Made by a program: the position numbers and the translations under genes
Notes under the pieces: model-generated
What the model saw: only the letters and a program-made list of their open reading frames with translations
What the model was told of the DNA's origin: nothing
Databases searched by the model: none
Shown here: positions 25,945 through 34,058 of the stretch, one piece after another
Position numbering within the stretch: position 1 is the first letter of the stretch
Layout: each line of letters opens with the position of its first letter
Source: Micromonospora sp. CPCC 205371
GTDB lineage: Bacteria > Actinomycetota > Actinomycetes > Mycobacteriales > Micromonosporaceae
Direction of reading: 5' to 3'
Assembly (NCBI RefSeq): GCF_026130045.1
Contig: NZ_JAIBNX010000041.1
Coordinates: 1 to 47,566 of the forward strand
Length of the DNA stretch: 47,566 nt

Positions 25945-26977
25945 CGCTTCTCCCCGTTCGGTAGGGCACTTTCACGGTGACGGCCACTCCGCCGCTGTCG
26001 CGTGGGGCGACGGTGAACTGGTGTCGCGCGCCGTAAAGCTGCTCGAGCCGCACCCGAGTGTTCGCCAAACCGAGCCCGTTCGGCGGCGGACCCTCCGGAG
26101 GCAGGCCGACCCCGTCGTCCTCGATCGCTATCCGCAGCCATCCGGCCCGCCGGCCGGCTGTCACGCGCAACTCTCCCGCTCTCGCCCGGGGCCACAGTCC
26201 GTGGTGGATCGCGTTTTCCACCAACGGTTGCAGGACCAGTGGCGGCACGAGCGCGTCCCCGGCGCCCGGCTCGATCCGCCACGACACCCGCAACCGGTCT
26301 TCGAACCGGGCCTGCTCGATGTCCAAGTAGGACGATGTTGTGGCGATCTCCTCGCGCAGCGGCACTTCGAGCCGACCGTCACTGTCCAGCGAGCGGCGCA
26401 GCAACTGGCCCAGTCCACTGATCATCCGGTCCGCCTTCTCCGGATCCTCCGGCACCAGCGCGGCGATCGTGTTGAGCGTGTTGAACAGAAAGTGCGGTTG
26501 GAGCTGGGCACGCAGCGCGTTGAGCTCGGCACGGGCGAGTTGGCGCTCGCGCAAGCGGTGCGCACGGGCGTAGTAGACGGCGTGCGCGGCGGCGACGATC
26601 AGCCCGTACGTGAACGCGTCGAGCTGGATGTTTCGCGCCAGGAGGTCGTCGAACGTGGGCGTGCCGACATACCAGCCCATCACCGGGTTGAGCCCGATCA
26701 CGGCGACCACGCGGCCACCCAGCGCCACGATCATCCCGGCCAGTTGCACCAGTATCGCCCGTGTCCCGGCGCCGATCGGAAACCGATGAGCCAGCCACAG
26801 CGCCAGCAGTGTGAACGGCACCCACTGCATTGCCATGGCCAGCTCGCCCGGCAGCAGACACACCGGCTCGGCCGCCGCGCCGTTTCCGCGCAGGACCTCA
26901 GCGGCCCGTACGGCGTTGACCCATGCGTAGGCCGACCACCACCCGATCGCCAGCCCGGTCCACAGCAGATACGGCAT
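25919..26977 (-). CDS. LytS-type sensor histidine kinase
   Basis: 352 residues. Four or five TM helices in the first 135 residues (LLWTGLAIGWWSAYAWV, LAMAMQWVPFTLLALWLA, ILVQLAGMIVALGGRVVAV, AFTYGLIVAAAHAVYY) with no large outside domain. The His_kinase box follows, with phospho-accepting His162 in LQPHFLFNTLNTIAAL. The HATPase domain has PLVLQPLVENAIHHGL (N box) and IAIEDDGVGLP (G1 box) with NGLGLANTRVRLEQLYG (G2). This is the LytS/HPK8 type that pairs with LytTR regulators, encoded directly after it. The signal sensed within the membrane is unknown. Confidence 0.96.
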   Translation of the reverse strand: MPYLLWTGLAIGWWSAYAWVNAVRAAEVLRGNGAAAEPVCLLPGELAMAMQWVPFTLLALWLAHRFPIGAGTRAILVQLAGMIVALGGRVVAVIGLNPVMGWYVGTPTFDDLLARNIQLDAFTYGLIVAAAHAVYYARAHRLRERQLARAELNALRAQLQPHFLFNTLNTIAALVPEDPEKADRMISGLGQLLRRSLDSDGRLEVPLREEIATTSSYLDIEQARFEDRLRVSWRIEPGAGDALVPPLVLQPLVENAIHHGLWPRARAGELRVTAGRRAGWLRIAIEDDGVGLPPEGPPPNGLGLANTRVRLEQLYGARHQFTVAPRDSGGVAVTVKVPYRTGRSDDAYADRG

Positions 26978-27223
26978 CGATCAGGTTAACAGCCGGGACC
27001 GGTGATCCTCCGGCGTTTCCGGCCGGCAGGAGGGCCCCTTACTATTTGCACCTCGACACAGGGCCTCGTCGGGATTGCAGGATCATGCAAGGCTGTGGCC
27101 TGGTCTTCACAAGTGCCGTTGAAGGTGATCTCCTGTCCTCGCAGGGGGGCAGGACTGGGTTCGCGACGGGGGGATCCGTTGGGGCTGTCGACGGAAGTTG
27201 TTCCCAGGCTGACCAGGTGGGGG

Positions 27224-28246
27224 ATGACGCCCGATGCCGATCTCGGCTACCGGGCGTTGTCGATGCTGGGGCCCCACACGGTCGCACGGCTCGCCCGGGA
27301 GCTGGGTATGACCCAGCGCCGGGTGAGCCGCGCGCTCGACGAGCTGGCGGCCGTGGAGGCGGCACGTCCGGTCGCCACCGCCACCAACGCCGGGCACTGG
27401 TCGAAGGACGGTCCGGTGTGGGAGGCGGTGACGCTGGAGCGTGTGCTTCACACGTTGCGGCAGCGCCGTACTCCCGACTCGGCCCTCGAACGGTGGCGCC
27501 GGCACGTCGCGACGGTCAGCGGAGTGGGTCTGGCGGCCTTGGAAGACGCCTCGGTGCGGCGGTGGCCGACCCGCGCCGCCGCCCGGCAGCGGGCGGCGAA
27601 CCTCATCGCCGCTGAACGCCACGAGCATCTGGCCATCAACACCGAAGAGGTATTCGACGCCGAAGCGACCACGGCCGCCCTGCCGTTGGACAACAGCATG
27701 CTGGCGCGCGGCATCCGGCTGCGCGTGCTCGGCCTGCCGCCAAGCGACGGCGACCGGTTGAGCGCCTACGCCACCGCTCTCGGCCGCTCCGGCGGGATGT
27801 ACCGGGAGCTACCGGCGCTTCCGCTCAAGCTGATGATTTTTGACCGGCGGGTCGCGTTCCTTCCCAGCGACCCTCTGGACCTCGAAAAGGGCTATGTCGA
27901 GGTCGCTGACGCGGAGGTCGTTCGGGCCCTGGCCGGTATGTTCGACCGGCTGTGGGCCGGCGGGAGGGATCCACGGGAGCAGGGGGTACCACCCATCGAC
28001 CTGAGCAACCGCGAGCAGGCACTCGTGCGCCTGCTCGCCATGGGATACACCGACCAGTCGGCGGCGCAGGAGCTGCGGCTCAGCGTCCGCACCGTCGCGT
28101 ACACCATGCGAAGCCTGATGGACCGCCTCGGAGTGGAAAACCGGTTCCAGCTCGCGCTGCTGCTTGGCGCCGCCGGCGCCGCACCCGAACCGCCGCGCTA
28201 CAGCGACAGCGACGCCAAAGGGCCGGCCGACGCCGCCACCAGCTAA
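27224..28246 (+). CDS. LuxR-type regulator with N-terminal winged-helix-like domain
   Basis: 340 residues from the ATG at 27224, which has AGGTGG about 6 nt upstream; the frame is open to 27002, but those residues are not protein-like. Residues 1-60 look like a TrmB/MarR-type HTH (LGPHTVARLARELGMTQRRVSRALDELAAV). The middle (about 100-265) resembles a ligand or phosphatidylserine-decarboxylase-like fold of TrmB regulators (MLARGIRLRVLGLPPSDGD, LKLMIFDRRVAFLPSDP). The C-terminus is a LuxR HTH (LSNREQALVRLLAMGYTDQ, RTVAYTMRSLMDRLGVENR). This two-HTH form is a known actinobacterial LuxR solo type. The last 4 nt overlap the end of the convergent ATPase regulator gene. Its target is unknown. Confidence 0.9.
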   Translation: MTPDADLGYRALSMLGPHTVARLARELGMTQRRVSRALDELAAVEAARPVATATNAGHWSKDGPVWEAVTLERVLHTLRQRRTPDSALERWRRHVATVSGVGLAALEDASVRRWPTRAAARQRAANLIAAERHEHLAINTEEVFDAEATTAALPLDNSMLARGIRLRVLGLPPSDGDRLSAYATALGRSGGMYRELPALPLKLMIFDRRVAFLPSDPLDLEKGYVEVADAEVVRALAGMFDRLWAGGRDPREQGVPPIDLSNREQALVRLLAMGYTDQSAAQELRLSVRTVAYTMRSLMDRLGVENRFQLALLLGAAGAAPEPPRYSDSDAKGPADAATS

Positions 28247-31050
28247 GGAGGCGCTCCTGCCTCCGCGAGCGCGAGTGTCCGCGCCGCCTGATACCGGCAG
28301 CCGGCGGCCTCGAACACGCGGGCGGTTGCGAGCAGCCGTTCCTGGTCATTGTCGAGCAACGCCTCGGCCCGCTCCACAATGGCACCGGCGACCGGGTTGC
28401 CGGCCACGACGGTGCGAGCATCCACCAGGCGTTCGCGGGCGTCGGCTGTTCGGGCGAGCACGCTCGCTTCGGCGCGCAGCGCCACATACCAGTGGAGCCA
28501 GATCCACGTGACCCACCTCCACACCTCGCCGGGCTCGGGCGCCAGCCGTTCCAGCGCCTCCTCCGGCTGTCCACGGTGGAGCATGAGGATCGCGTCGAAG
28601 ACGGCTCCGTAGCCGTACGTATGCCCCGGCGAGGTGCCGAGCCGTCCCAGGATCGCGCGCCATTCGCGCTCGGCTTCGTCGTCGCCGCGCACGCCGTGAA
28701 GGGTCGCCACACCGGCCACCGCCGGGCCGAGGAACGACATGGCCGGGCTGCCGGCCCGCTGCCACGCATCGAGAAACCGGGCGCTGACGTTGAGCGCCTC
28801 GTCGACCTCGCCCGCCAGCGCGTCGGCCATCAGCAGCCAACTCGTGGCGCGATGGCCGACCTCCGCGAGCAGCGGGTGGTCGGCGAGTTGGCGTGCCCAC
28901 CGGCGGGCGCCAGGCACGTCTCCGGCGCCAAGGCTCGCCTCCGCGGCTATGCCGAGCGCGTCGATCAGCTCATGGGTCCTGGCTGGAGTGTCCGGTGTGG
29001 ACGAAAGCAGCGCGACCCGGCGCCGGGCCGTGGCCGCCGCGGCGAACGTGTCACCGGCCCAGCACTGGGCGCCGAGGAGCGCGTCGAGCGCGGCCGACTC
29101 CGCGAGCGGGTCGGCGGTGCGCTGTGCGAGCTCGACGGCCCGTTCGGCGCGCGCGGTCGTCACCGGTACGTCGTTGTCGGCCGGACCCTGCGCGGCGCCG
29201 AACGCGTCGCTGAGTACCCCGGCTTCGGCCAGCGCCACCGCCGCCTGGGCGGCCGGGTCGTCGCCGGCCAGCTGCCGCGCCTCGCCGATGAGTGCGATCG
29301 CCTCCTCCTGTGACGGGACGCGGACGAACTTGCCCGAGAACCGGTACGCGTCGGTGGCCGCGGTCGCCAGGGCGAAGGCGGCGCCGGCGGGGTCTCCGGC
29401 CCGGCGGGCGGCGTCCGCGGCCGCGCGGTGGAGGCGGTACATGTCATCGCCGCGCAGCCGGCACCCGGCCACGGCCGCGGCGTGACGGAGCATCGACGCG
29501 GTGGCGGCCGGGTCGTCGGTGAGAGCGGCTGCCTGCTCGTACCGCTGCTGGGACTCGCCGATCAGATTCCGGGCGAACGCCAGCTCCGCCAGGTGCCGGG
29601 CGAGCTGGTACGCGTCGGCGCGCCACTCCGGCTCGTCGGCTGCCCAGGCGAGGGCGGCGCGGAGGTCGTCGGCCACCAGGTCGAATCCGGCGCGCCGGTC
29701 TTCTCGCCGCGCCACCAGGTCGGCGCCTCTGGCCAGGCACCAGCGCAGGTGCCGGTATCGGGCGTCGGCCAGCTCACCGGCCTCGTTGAGCCGCTCCATC
29801 CCGTACTGGCGGATGGTCGAAAGCGCTCGGTAGGCGGTGCCGCTCGAAGAGGCCGTCACCGCCAGCAGGCTCTGCTCCGCGAGCCGGGCCAGCCCGTCGG
29901 CGACGACGACGCTCTCGGAACCGGCCACCACCGCCGCCGCCTCGACGGTGAACGCCGCCACGAAAACCGACACTCGACGCAGAAGGGCACGATCGTCCGG
30001 ACTCAGCAGTGCGTGGCTCCAGTCAAGTGCCGCCCGGACCGAGCGGTGCCGCTCATCGGCGCGGGAGCCGCCGGCGAGCATCCGCAGCGGGTCGGACAGC
30101 GCGGCGTCCAGGCCATCCATCCCGAGCGAGGGCCACCGGGCCGCGGCCAGCTCGATCGCCAAAGCCATCCCGTCGAGCCGCTCGCAGAACGAGGCGATCT
30201 GGTCGCGCAGCGCGGCGTCCGGCGGCCAGCCCACGGCCGCCGCCCGGTCCATGAACAGCGCGACCGCGTCAGACTCGCCGTCGCCGGCCAGGGACAGCGG
30301 AGGGACCGGGTACACCCGCTCGAAGGGCACCATCAATCGGGCGCGGCTCGTGGCCAGTATCGTCAGCCGCGGGCACGCCGCGAGCAGCCGCTCTAGAAAC
30401 AGCGCCACTCCGTCCCGCACCTGCTCGCAGTTGTCGAGTACCAGTAACGCCTGCCGGTCGGCCAGCGCGGCGACGACCGACTCGTCGATGCCCTGGCCGG
30501 GTTGTTCGCCGAGGCCGAGCGCTCCGGCGACCGCCGCCGCGACCATGCCCGGGTCGGTGACCGGCACCAGGTCGACGAACCAGACGCCGTCGGCGTACTC
30601 GCTGGCCGCCGCCGCGGCCAGCGTCAACGCGAGCCGGGTCTTGCCTACCCCGCCGGGCCCGTCCGCGGTCACATGCCGGTACGCCTTGATCATCTCGGTC
30701 AAGTCGGCGCGCTCCCCGCCCCGGCCGATGAAGGAGGTCAGCGGGGCCGGCAGGACCGTCGCGGGCCGAGACCGGTCGGCACGGGCAAGTTCGGCCGCGT
30801 GCCGGGCGAGCGCCCGCCGGTCCGGTACCTCCAGCTTGCGCAGCAGCGACGAGACGTGGCTCTCCACGGTGCGCACCGAAATGTACAGTCGTGCCCCGAT
30901 CTCGGCGTTGCTGAGATGCTGGCCGACCAGCTCCAGCACCTCGGCCTCCCGACCCGAGATCTCCACCGTCGCCGCCACGGCCCCATTCTCCCGCACCTGC
31001 TCAGCGCGTGATCCGTGCCCCGATCCGTGGCCGGGTTCCGTGGTCGCCAC
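28243..31050 (-). CDS. large LuxR/STAND ATPase regulator
   Basis: 935 residues. A LuxR-type HTH sits at the N-terminus (about 29-90: ISGREAEVLELVGQHLSNAEIG, then YISVRTVESHVSSLLRKLEV), unlike LAL regulators where it is C-terminal. Next comes an NB-ARC-like ATPase with Walker A GPGGVGKTRLA at 131-141, Walker B LLVLDNCEQV and a sensor region LTILATSRARL. After about residue 430 the protein is helical and TPR-like (many Ala/Arg helices such as ARYRHLRWCLARGADLVARRED). The layout matches actinobacterial ATPase regulators of the AfsR/LuxR kind. GTG at 31050 is taken as the start; a GTG at 30978 just before the HTH is possible. The MFS gene starts divergently 32 bp away and is a likely target. Confidence 0.93.
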   Translation of the reverse strand: MATTEPGHGSGHGSRAEQVRENGAVAATVEISGREAEVLELVGQHLSNAEIGARLYISVRTVESHVSSLLRKLEVPDRRALARHAAELARADRSRPATVLPAPLTSFIGRGGERADLTEMIKAYRHVTADGPGGVGKTRLALTLAAAAASEYADGVWFVDLVPVTDPGMVAAAVAGALGLGEQPGQGIDESVVAALADRQALLVLDNCEQVRDGVALFLERLLAACPRLTILATSRARLMVPFERVYPVPPLSLAGDGESDAVALFMDRAAAVGWPPDAALRDQIASFCERLDGMALAIELAAARWPSLGMDGLDAALSDPLRMLAGGSRADERHRSVRAALDWSHALLSPDDRALLRRVSVFVAAFTVEAAAVVAGSESVVVADGLARLAEQSLLAVTASSSGTAYRALSTIRQYGMERLNEAGELADARYRHLRWCLARGADLVARREDRRAGFDLVADDLRAALAWAADEPEWRADAYQLARHLAELAFARNLIGESQQRYEQAAALTDDPAATASMLRHAAAVAGCRLRGDDMYRLHRAAADAARRAGDPAGAAFALATAATDAYRFSGKFVRVPSQEEAIALIGEARQLAGDDPAAQAAVALAEAGVLSDAFGAAQGPADNDVPVTTARAERAVELAQRTADPLAESAALDALLGAQCWAGDTFAAAATARRRVALLSSTPDTPARTHELIDALGIAAEASLGAGDVPGARRWARQLADHPLLAEVGHRATSWLLMADALAGEVDEALNVSARFLDAWQRAGSPAMSFLGPAVAGVATLHGVRGDDEAEREWRAILGRLGTSPGHTYGYGAVFDAILMLHRGQPEEALERLAPEPGEVWRWVTWIWLHWYVALRAEASVLARTADARERLVDARTVVAGNPVAGAIVERAEALLDNDQERLLATARVFEAAGCRYQAARTLALAEAGAPP

Positions 31051-31082
31051 GGATTCGGAGCGGTGGGGCCGAAGGAAATGCT

Positions 31083-32402
31083 GTGACCATGTTCACCAGG
31101 TACAGGAAGTCGTTCGGACCGGTGCTGAACCAGCCGTTGTTGCGCCGCCTCCTGCCCGGCATAGCGGTATCGGCGCTCGGTGACGGGATGAGCATGGTCG
31201 CGGTGGCCTGGCTCGCCGTGCAGATCGCTCCCGCGGACCAAGCGGCCGTGTGGACCGGCTTGGCGGTCGCCGCGTACACGCTGCCCGCGATGCTCGGCGC
31301 CGCCCTGTTCAGCCGGCTCGTTCGGCGCTTCAGCGGTGTCGCGCTGATCGCGGTCGACGCCTCGTTGCGGACACTCGCGCTGGGAACGATCGCGGTGCTC
31401 GCCGTGTCCGACCGGCTAGACCCCACCGCGTACGTGCTGTTATTGGCGGGATCGTCGCTGCTGCACGCGTGGGGCAGCGCCGGCACGTACACGTTGATCG
31501 CCGAGTTGCTGCCCGACCGGGACCGCATCGCGGGAAACTCGCTCGTCTCGACGTTCAACCAGGCCGCGATCGTGGTCGGTCCGGCTCTCGCCGGCGTCGT
31601 CACCACGTTCGCCGGCCCGGGCTGGGTGATCGGCATCGACGCGGCGAGCTTCGCGATCCTGGCGGTCAGCTGCGCGACCGCGAAGCGTGGCGCGACGACG
31701 GCAGCCGCCGAGCCGTCGGCACCCGCGCAGGCGCCGGCCGGAGGCTGGCAGACCATCCTCCGGCAGCCCAGGCTGCTCGGCCTGCTCGCCATCACATGCG
31801 CCTTCTTCTTCCTGTACGGGCCGGTCGAGGTCGCCCTGCCCATCTACGTCGCCCACGACCTGAGCGGCTCGTCGATGCTGCTCGGCGCCTTCTGGACCGC
31901 GTTCGGTGTCGGGGCGATCTTCGGTGGGCTGGGTGCCGGGCTGCTACGGAACCGCCGCCTGTCCACCGTCGTCATCGGGATCATCATCGGGTGGGGCGCG
32001 GCCCTGCTGCCGATGGCGCTCACCCACGCCGTCTGGGCTGGGCTGGTCGGACTTGCGATCGGCGGCCTGATCTACGGCCCGTTCACGGCGATCTGCGTGG
32101 CGCTGTTTCAGCGCACCAGCCCACCGCACGCGCTCAGCCGCGTACTCGCGACCCGCACCGCCACCACCCTCCCGTCGACCGCACTCGGTACCCTCGCCGG
32201 CGGCCCCGTCGTGACGGCGATCGGCGCCCAATCCACGCTGCTGGCCTCTGCTCTCCTGACGATCGCCCTAGGCGCGACGATCGCGGCAACCCGCCCCTCT
32301 CTCCGCCGCCCCCGCCCTTCCGCCCGCCGCCCCCTCCGCCCTTCCGCACTTCCGCCCGCCGCCCTTCTGTCCGCCGATCAAGGGCATATGCACGCGCTTT
32401 GA
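31083..32402 (+). CDS. MFS transporter (MFS_3 type exporter)
   Basis: 439 residues. GTG at 31083 with AAGGAA at about 31071-31076 is chosen over the ATG at 31089. Twelve TM helices are visible, beginning LLRRLLPGIAVSALGDGMSMVAVAWLAVQ, with the A-motif-like segment LFSRLVRRFSG between TM2 and TM3, and LIAELLPDRDRIAGNSLVSTFNQAA typical of the MFS_3/enterobactin-exporter-like group. The likely role is export of a drug or natural product. The C-terminal tail is Pro/Arg-rich and ends inside a palindromic repeat element that supplies the TGA, so the tail may have been altered by insertion. The gene is divergent from the LuxR ATPase gene. Confidence 0.92.
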   Translation: MTMFTRYRKSFGPVLNQPLLRRLLPGIAVSALGDGMSMVAVAWLAVQIAPADQAAVWTGLAVAAYTLPAMLGAALFSRLVRRFSGVALIAVDASLRTLALGTIAVLAVSDRLDPTAYVLLLAGSSLLHAWGSAGTYTLIAELLPDRDRIAGNSLVSTFNQAAIVVGPALAGVVTTFAGPGWVIGIDAASFAILAVSCATAKRGATTAAAEPSAPAQAPAGGWQTILRQPRLLGLLAITCAFFFLYGPVEVALPIYVAHDLSGSSMLLGAFWTAFGVGAIFGGLGAGLLRNRRLSTVVIGIIIGWGAALLPMALTHAVWAGLVGLAIGGLIYGPFTAICVALFQRTSPPHALSRVLATRTATTLPSTALGTLAGGPVVTAIGAQSTLLASALLTIALGATIAATRPSLRRPRPSARRPLRPSALPPAALLSADQGHMHAL

Positions 32403-32454
32403 TCTCAAATCCGTGTGCGTTTGCCCTTGATCAACGCGATCTCCCTTGATCGGC
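32376..32454. repeat. palindromic repeat element, copy 1
   Basis: Arm GATCAAGGGCATATGCACG is mirrored by CGTGTGCGTTTGCCCTTGATC (3 mismatches), followed by the tail with a second CCTTGATC box. It overlaps the last codons and the stop of the MFS gene. It belongs to a four-copy family (see 41624, 43531, 44007). Confidence 0.75.
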
Positions 32455-32555
32455 GCGCCGCCGCGCGCGGTGGGCGCGGTTCCCGCGGCGCCCGCTCACG
32501 GTTGCGGCACGCGGTGGCGAAGGTGCTGCCGCGCACCCACGGCTGCCTCACCTCA

Positions 32556-32589
32556 CGCATGTGGCGGATCTGACGATCCGCCACATGCG
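32556..32589. terminator. bidirectional terminator hairpin
   Basis: Perfect 15-bp arms CGCATGTGGCGGATC (32556-32570) and GATCCGCCACATGCG (32575-32589) with loop TGAC. It is placed 11 nt from the end of the minus-strand pectate lyase gene and downstream of the plus-strand MFS gene, so it can serve both. Confidence 0.85.
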
Positions 32590-32599
32590 GTGAAAGGAC

Positions 32600-34030
32600 T
32601 CAGAGGCCGATGCTCGCCTGCGGGCCGGTGTAGGTCCGCAGCAGGCTTGGCACGTCCGCGGCGGGTGTGAGCGTGTACGAGTAGAAGCTGCTCGGGTTGA
32701 ACGCGGAACCCTTCGAGGTGACCTTGCCGGAGTCCCACGGGCTGTTGACGGTGATGTTGCCGCGCTGCACGAGTTCGCCCGCCTCGACGTAGTACGGGTT
32801 GCGGACGTTCTCGAAGTAGCTGTTCTCGATTACCGCCTTGGTCAGGCCGCGCACGTAGTTGCCGTACGCTTCGCAGTTCTGCAGGTAGTTGTTGTAGAAG
32901 TGCGCGTACGCGATGTTGTCCGCGCTGGGGTTGCGGGTCCGGGTGTTCTGGAACCAGTTGTGGTGGATGGTCATCCGGGCGGTGACGTTCTCGGTCCAGC
33001 CGATGCCGAAGGTCTTGTTGTTTTCGACCAGGTGGTTCCAGGACACGGTCAGGTTGGTGGTGTCCTTTCGGCTGTCGATGAGGCCGTCGTTCATTCTGGA
33101 CAGTCGATTGTGGTCGATCCAGATGCGGTTGGCGGTGTCCATCTGGATGGCGTCGTAGTCGTACGCGTCGTCACCCGGGTCGTCGTCGGGCATCAGCGTG
33201 TCGCGGATGGTCAGGTTGCGGATGATGACGTTGCTGACCCCGGCCGCGAGGAAGAAGCCGCCGCCGACGATGTGCCCGCTGGTGCCGACGCCGATGATCG
33301 TCTTGTTGGACGCCACGCGCAGTTCGGTGCCCTTGGGGCTGATGTTGATGGTGCCGGCGACCCGGATGACGTACGGGGCGCTCGCGGTCACGTACTGGTT
33401 GAGCGCCGCCTGCGTCGTGACGGTGACAGTCTGACCGCCGGCTCCGCCGGTGGTGCCCTGCGCGAACCCGTCGGGCACATTCGAGTACGGCGCGGCAGAA
33501 CCGCCTATCTTGTGTAGCATCCACTGCTGGTTGGTGCCGTCGGTGTCGGTGTACTGCGAGATCCGCCCACCGTCGGCCGTGGACCACTCCCACACATCCA
33601 GCGCCTTGCCACTGTGCCGATTAATCAACTGGATGTGACCGTCCGGCGAGTCCGTGACCCCAAAGTGCTGCTTCGTATCACCGCTAGCCGCCTGCTGGGT
33701 CAGCTGCGCACCATCCTGAGCCGACGCGATCTGCAACACCTTGCCACTGAGCCGCGACTTGATCTGGTAGTAGCCGCCGCCGACGGACACGAACTGCCAC
33801 TGCTGCTGATTGCCGTTGTTACGTGCCCACTGCACGATCGGCGCACCATCGTTCGTCGCCAGGTTGTACACGTCGATCGCCTTACCACTGTGCCGCGACG
33901 TCAGCACGTAATAGACCGACGTGTCGATCGTCGCCGCCAGCGACGGCGACGCCGACACCACCACGACCGCGGACGGCACCGTCATCGCCACCACTGCGAG
34001 TGGCAGCCAGCGCCTGAGTTTCTTCATCAT
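32600..34030 (-). CDS. secreted pectate lyase (PL1) with N-terminal ricin lectin domain
   Basis: 476 residues; AAAGG lies about 9 nt before the ATG at 34030. Signal peptide 1-32 (MMKKLRRWLPLAVVAMTVPS, cleavage at SLAA). Ricin-type beta-trefoil about 33-172 with HSGKAIDVYN, QQQWQFV, QHFGV and NQQWML repeats: a carbohydrate-binding module. PL1 domain about 185-476: IIGVGTSGHIVGGGF, YDAIQMDTANRIWIDHN, LTVSWNHLVENNKTFGIGW, TIHHNWFQNTRTRNPS. The RNP is the likely catalytic Arg region, with Asp residues for Ca2+ in YDAIQMD and DGLIDS. The enzyme splits pectate by beta-elimination outside the cell. It follows the pectin methylesterase gene by 28 bp; the two enzymes act one after the other. Confidence 0.96.
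   Translation of the reverse strand: MMKKLRRWLPLAVVAMTVPSAVVVVSASPSLAATIDTSVYYVLTSRHSGKAIDVYNLATNDGAPIVQWARNNGNQQQWQFVSVGGGYYQIKSRLSGKVLQIASAQDGAQLTQQAASGDTKQHFGVTDSPDGHIQLINRHSGKALDVWEWSTADGGRISQYTDTDGTNQQWMLHKIGGSAAPYSNVPDGFAQGTTGGAGGQTVTVTTQAALNQYVTASAPYVIRVAGTINISPKGTELRVASNKTIIGVGTSGHIVGGGFFLAAGVSNVIIRNLTIRDTLMPDDDPGDDAYDYDAIQMDTANRIWIDHNRLSRMNDGLIDSRKDTTNLTVSWNHLVENNKTFGIGWTENVTARMTIHHNWFQNTRTRNPSADNIAYAHFYNNYLQNCEAYGNYVRGLTKAVIENSYFENVRNPYYVEAGELVQRGNITVNSPWDSGKVTSKGSAFNPSSFYSYTLTPAADVPSLLRTYTGPQASIGL
33478..34025. repeat. duplicated ricin-domain cassette, copy A
   Basis: The DNA coding the leader end and the whole lectin domain of the pectate lyase is nearly base-for-base the same as that of the methylesterase (about 34973-35520). 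It includes silent positions, for example in the stretch coding QLINRHSGKALDVWEWST. This is a recent duplication or gene conversion. The catalytic parts downstream are unrelated. Confidence 0.85.
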
Positions 34031-34058
34031 GGGAGGACCTTTCGTGGGGTAGGAACGG

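Noticed and set aside
29837-31183. 448-codon plus-strand open frame
   Set aside because: Opposite the LuxR ATPase gene; Ser/Ala/Arg-rich shadow typical of high-GC genes.
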